A program made the position numbers and the translations under genes. Below, one piece after another: positions 61,326 to 64,000 of a stretch of DNA of 64,000 nt. Under the pieces are notes generated by a model. It searched no databases, was not told the origin of the DNA, and worked only from the letters and a program-made list of their open reading frames with translations. The number at the start of each line of letters is the position of its first letter. The stretch's first letter is position 1. The DNA lies in the NCBI RefSeq assembly GCF_900129115.1, contig NZ_FQUR01000011.1:113938-177937 (forward strand), in the 5' to 3' direction. Source of the DNA: Thermoanaerobacter uzonensis DSM 18761 (lineage in GTDB: Bacteria > Bacillota > Thermoanaerobacteria > Thermoanaerobacterales > Thermoanaerobacteraceae).

Positions 61326-62236
61326 TGAATGTTTTGGGAAAAGCCCTTCTCACTCTTCTCCCAGATAATTTGGAGAGCATTTTTAAGTTTGCTCTTCTTT
61401 TTATTGTTGTTCCTGTTTTAGTGATTACTGTAATTTTTGCAGGACCCATCACTGCTTTTGAAAAAGTTCCGCTTATTACTGCAGAGCAGTTAAAATGGTA
61501 CATCGACGCAGCAGAAAAAGTTAAAGAAGAGTTTAAAATGGGTCCTGACTGGAAGGAGCTTGTTGCTATAGACGCTGTAAGGTTTAAGCAGGACTTTTCT
61601 AAAGCTACTCCTGAAAGTGCATACAAGCTTGCTTCAACGTTTGTGCAAAATGTAGGAGAGGTTGTTACAGAAAATGGACTGCACTTTCCGGTGTACAAGC
61701 TTCTGAGCTTAGATGAAGTATTAGACATGCTTGACTTCACAGAAGAAGAAAAAGACAAGGTTAAGGAGTTTTTTGAGTTTCTCAAAAATACAGATATTTC
61801 TTCTTTGCTTGATTCAGGAGTGCCTGAAGGATGGGTGCCTGCTGAGAAAACTCTCAAATGGCCTGTGCCGGGGGTGTATAACATTACCTCAGGGTTTGGC
61901 CCTCGAATTGACCCGGTACATGGAGTAGAAAGATTTCATGCAGGTGTTGATATAGGAGCACCAACAGGGACTCCTGTCGTTGCCGCTTTAGATGGAGAAG
62001 TAGCCTATGCAGGATGGAATGACGGCTACGGCTTAGTTGTTTTTATATGGCACAACAACAATCTAGAGACAAGATATGCTCACTTATCTTCCATAGCAGT
62101 AAAGCAGAGGCAGATTGTTAAAGCTGGTGATGTGATTGGATATGTAGGCTCTACAGGAAAGAGCACAGGCCCTCATTTGCATTTTGAAGTAAGAATCGGA
62201 GGAAAAGCTGTAAATCCACTTGACTTTTTTAAATAA
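61325..62236 (+). CDS. Membrane-anchored M23 peptidoglycan hydrolase
   Basis: 303 residues. One membrane helix (20-44, FKFALLFIVVPVLVITVIFAGP), a ~140-residue linker, then an M23/LytM domain: FHAGVDIGAPTGTPV (His, Asp ligands) and GPHLHFEVRIGG. Opens the cell wall for the mating channel (VirB1-like role). Many ICE homologues also carry a lysozyme domain; here none is seen. One-base overlap with virB4. Confidence 0.9.
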   Translation: MNVLGKALLTLLPDNLESIFKFALLFIVVPVLVITVIFAGPITAFEKVPLITAEQLKWYIDAAEKVKEEFKMGPDWKELVAIDAVRFKQDFSKATPESAYKLASTFVQNVGEVVTENGLHFPVYKLLSLDEVLDMLDFTEEEKDKVKEFFEFLKNTDISSLLDSGVPEGWVPAEKTLKWPVPGVYNITSGFGPRIDPVHGVERFHAGVDIGAPTGTPVVAALDGEVAYAGWNDGYGLVVFIWHNNNLETRYAHLSSIAVKQRQIVKAGDVIGYVGSTGKSTGPHLHFEVRIGGKAVNPLDFFK

Positions 62237-62252
62237 GAAAGGAGGTTCAGGC

Positions 62253-62861
62253 TTGCTTATTTCACTTATTGCCACAGGAGAAACAGCAGAAAAAATAAAA
62301 GAGTCTATAAGGCAGACAGGCGAAGTGGTTTTTGAATATATTGGAAAGTTAGATGGTGAGAAAATCAAAGATGTGTTCTACTCTGCTTCAAGAGTTCCTT
62401 CTGATGTCTTGGTTGTAGACTTAAAAGCTTTAGATGAGAAAGAAGCTGTTCCTGCACTTCAAGGTTTCAGAATTGCAAGACCTACTACAAGGGTAGCTGT
62501 TATTGTCCACGACAGAAAACCGGGAGATGTATTGGTTTCTTCAATAGTAAGCCTCGGTATATATGACATAATAACAGGCGGTAAAGACACAGACTGGGGT
62601 GAAGCAGTGAAAAAAGTCCTCCTATCTCCTCCTGCAGCCTACACTCAAGCTGCAAGATGGCATACAGGAGCGTTTGACATTTCACTCCACACTGAGAAAG
62701 GAAGAAAAGAGCCATCAAAGGAGGTTGAGAGGGCAAAAAAGCAGATAGAAGGTATAGCAAAATTTTTAGGTGAAAACTACCGGTGTACCGATTTAAATGA
62801 GGGTCTTTTAAAAATTGAACAGCTTCTAGTAAAGGAGGTTCTTTATGAGCAGGATTATTAA
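62253..62861 (+). CDS. Receiver-like (CpaE/TadZ N-terminal-like) protein
   Basis: 202 residues from TTG 62253 after AAAGGAGG. Pattern LISLIATG, DVLVVDLKALDE, TTRVAVIVHDRKPGDVL, GIYDIITGG is like the pseudo-receiver domain of CpaE/TadZ proteins, with no ATPase domain. The MinD-like ATPase two genes later would supply it. Possibly positions the secretion machine at the pole. Moderate certainty. Confidence 0.6.
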   Translation: MLISLIATGETAEKIKESIRQTGEVVFEYIGKLDGEKIKDVFYSASRVPSDVLVVDLKALDEKEAVPALQGFRIARPTTRVAVIVHDRKPGDVLVSSIVSLGIYDIITGGKDTDWGEAVKKVLLSPPAAYTQAARWHTGAFDISLHTEKGRKEPSKEVERAKKQIEGIAKFLGENYRCTDLNEGLLKIEQLLVKEVLYEQDY

Positions 62862-63390
62862 GATTGCTTTAATAACAGCTGCTGTTTCTGCAGCCTTTAT
62901 GCTTGTGTTTATGCAGAATATCCAGAAGACAGAAAAGGTGGTTGTTGTGGAAAAAGATATACCTGCAGGCACTGTTATCTCAGAAGATGCAGTAAAAATA
63001 ATTGATGTGCCTGCTTCGGTAGTTAACCCTAACTATGCCAGAAGCCTATCCGATGTTGTGGGAAAAGTTGTGAAGGAAGGAAGAGTAAAAGGAGACTTTA
63101 TCCCAATTGAAATTTTAATTTCAAAAGATACTCAATCCTTAGGACCCGATCATGCTGTAATAACAATTCCTGTAACTTCTGTAGAAGCAAAAACGCTTCA
63201 GTCAGGAGACACAGTAAGCTTTATAGTCTTTGACCAGACAGGCTCTAAAGTTCTTGACGGCTTTAAGGTAATCTCGGTTGTGAAGGAAGACTCCGATAAG
63301 GCAAGCTTAATTCTCAACGCAGATTTAAACTCTGCAGCACAGCTTGTGCCGTACTTAAAGCTTAATTCATTCAAAGTAGTAAGAAGGTGA
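62845..63390 (+). CDS. SAF-domain protein (CpaB-like)
   Basis: 181 residues. Membrane helix at 4-22, then an SAF domain (VVVEKDIPAGTVISEDAVKIIDVPASVV, GKVVKEGRVKGDFIPIEIL) and the C-terminal RcpC/CpaB part (LGPDHAVITIPVTSVEAKTLQSGDTVSFIV). CpaB proteins belong to Tad/Flp pilus assembly. It overlaps its upstream neighbour by 17 bases. Confidence 0.82.
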   Translation: MSRIIKIALITAAVSAAFMLVFMQNIQKTEKVVVVEKDIPAGTVISEDAVKIIDVPASVVNPNYARSLSDVVGKVVKEGRVKGDFIPIEILISKDTQSLGPDHAVITIPVTSVEAKTLQSGDTVSFIVFDQTGSKVLDGFKVISVVKEDSDKASLILNADLNSAAQLVPYLKLNSFKVVRR

Positions 63391-64000
63391 TGAGAATGGT
63401 TATTACAGTATTCAGCCCAAAAGGCGGTGTGGGAAAGACCACAATTGCTTTAGCTCTTGCAAAAGTGCTGAGCGAAACAAACAAAGTGAGTGTTTTAGAG
63501 TGCGACTTTTCTCCCGGAGATTTTGTGTCTCTCCTTGATTTAGACAAAGAGAAAAACATAGTCAATGCATGTCTTGGAGACTATAAAGCCTGCCTTCAGA
63601 GACCTCAGGGAGAAAAATTTGATGTCATAGTCGGAGGATTCCCAGACATGCAGGAAAGCTTAAAGTATGGAGATGTAGAAAAACTTATTGACAGCCTTTC
63701 AAGTGAATATGATTATGTCCTGATAGACTTACAGCCTCAGATTTCTGAGGTTACTGTCCCTGCCCTTTTAAAAGCCGACAGAGTTTTGTTTGTTTTAGAA
63801 GATGACATATCAGCAGTCTCACGGACAGTTGGAATGCTTGAGTACTTAAAGCTGCACGGCTTTTTAGATGTAAATAAAGCTTGTGCCGTAATTAACAAGG
63901 TAAAGGGAAAAAAAAAATACATTACTGCTGTAGATTTAGGGATACCGGTCATTTATGACATCCCTTATATTCGAAAATTGAGTGAGTACAGGGATAAGAA
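63390..64000 (+). CDS. MinD/ParA-like ATPase (TadZ/CpaE type), truncated at window edge
   Basis: The open frame continues beyond the edge; about 203 residues are seen. Deviant Walker A FSPKGGVGKTT near residue 8-18, Walker A' YVLIDLQPQ, and LLKADRVLFVLEDD are typical. With the preceding pseudo-receiver and CpaB-like proteins it matches a split CpaE, so Tad pilus genes probably continue to the right. ATG 63390 overlaps the previous stop; ATG 63396 is an alternative. Confidence 0.85.
   Translation, partial: MRMVITVFSPKGGVGKTTIALALAKVLSETNKVSVLECDFSPGDFVSLLDLDKEKNIVNACLGDYKACLQRPQGEKFDVIVGGFPDMQESLKYGDVEKLIDSLSSEYDYVLIDLQPQISEVTVPALLKADRVLFVLEDDISAVSRTVGMLEYLKLHGFLDVNKACAVINKVKGKKKYITAVDLGIPVIYDIPYIRKLSEYRDK

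Larger units (their letters stand above)
39889..64000. mobile_element. Integrative and conjugative element, left part
   Basis: Begins at the 3' end of tRNA-Met with an integrase and continues to the right edge with repressor switch, replication, partition and MobP/VirB4-type conjugation genes. The transfer block is visibly less AT-rich than the chromosome. The right attachment site is not in the window, so the length is unknown (more than 24 kb). The exact core sequence cannot be set without the other end. Confidence 0.88.

Overview
The window looks like low-GC, spore-forming, anaerobic, thermophilic Clostridia, most like Thermoanaerobacter. This is inferred from AT-rich Firmicutes-style genes with strong AGGAGG ribosome sites, sporulation genes (spoIID-like, yabP, yabQ), the hydrogenase maturase hydF, a superoxide reductase and a fluoride riboswitch. 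No species can be fixed from the sequence alone.

Bases 1-39,600 are chromosomal. In order they hold: the end of carB with argG and argH; a patch of secreted or lipoprotein genes with a small gene graveyard; a chloride channel divergent from a fluoride-riboswitch-controlled pair of MutS-like ATPases; a VapBC pair; gpmA and ferritin; a four-gene operon (six-hairpin glycosidase, catalytically dead nitrilase homologue, intact nitrilase homologue, GPH sugar transporter); a 264-bp MITE-like element that seems to have duplicated a terminator; superoxide reductase; a two-component system; aspA-hydF; an exporter with an XRE-TPR regulator; and the yabN-hup-rqcP-spoIID-yabP...yabQ-divIC-yabR cluster, followed by ppx and three tRNA genes (Leu, initiator Met, elongator Met).

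From about 39,889 to the end lies one integrated conjugative element (ICE), sitting at the 3' end of the elongator tRNA-Met; its far end is outside the window. It opens with a large serine integrase whose stop codon falls in the tRNA anticodon. A leftward group follows (DUF3800, ImmA-like protease, zinc-finger protein, XRE repressor), then a lambda-like switch with three GAAC-N5-GTTC operators plus a fourth in the Cro-side gene. Next come small rightward genes and a two-gene module resembling phage lambda RexA/RexB in architecture. A plasmid-like maintenance block has a Rep-like protein with iteron-like repeats inside its own gene, an HD-GYP protein, a UPF0175/DUF3368 toxin-antitoxin pair, and an actin-like ParM with an array of ~82-bp repeats and an RHH protein. 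The transfer block has an oriT-like region, MobC-like protein, MobP-type relaxase, VirD4/TraG coupling protein, VirB2-like pilin, TrbL/VirB6, PrgI, a separate TraC-N-like protein, VirB4, an M23 hydrolase, and a CpaE/CpaB/TadZ-like trio at the window edge.

The element therefore combines integration, plasmid-type replication and partition, and conjugation. The most novel candidates are the RexAB-like module, the active/dead nitrilase pair, the intragenic origin with the partition array, and the MITE with a 20-bp flanking duplication.
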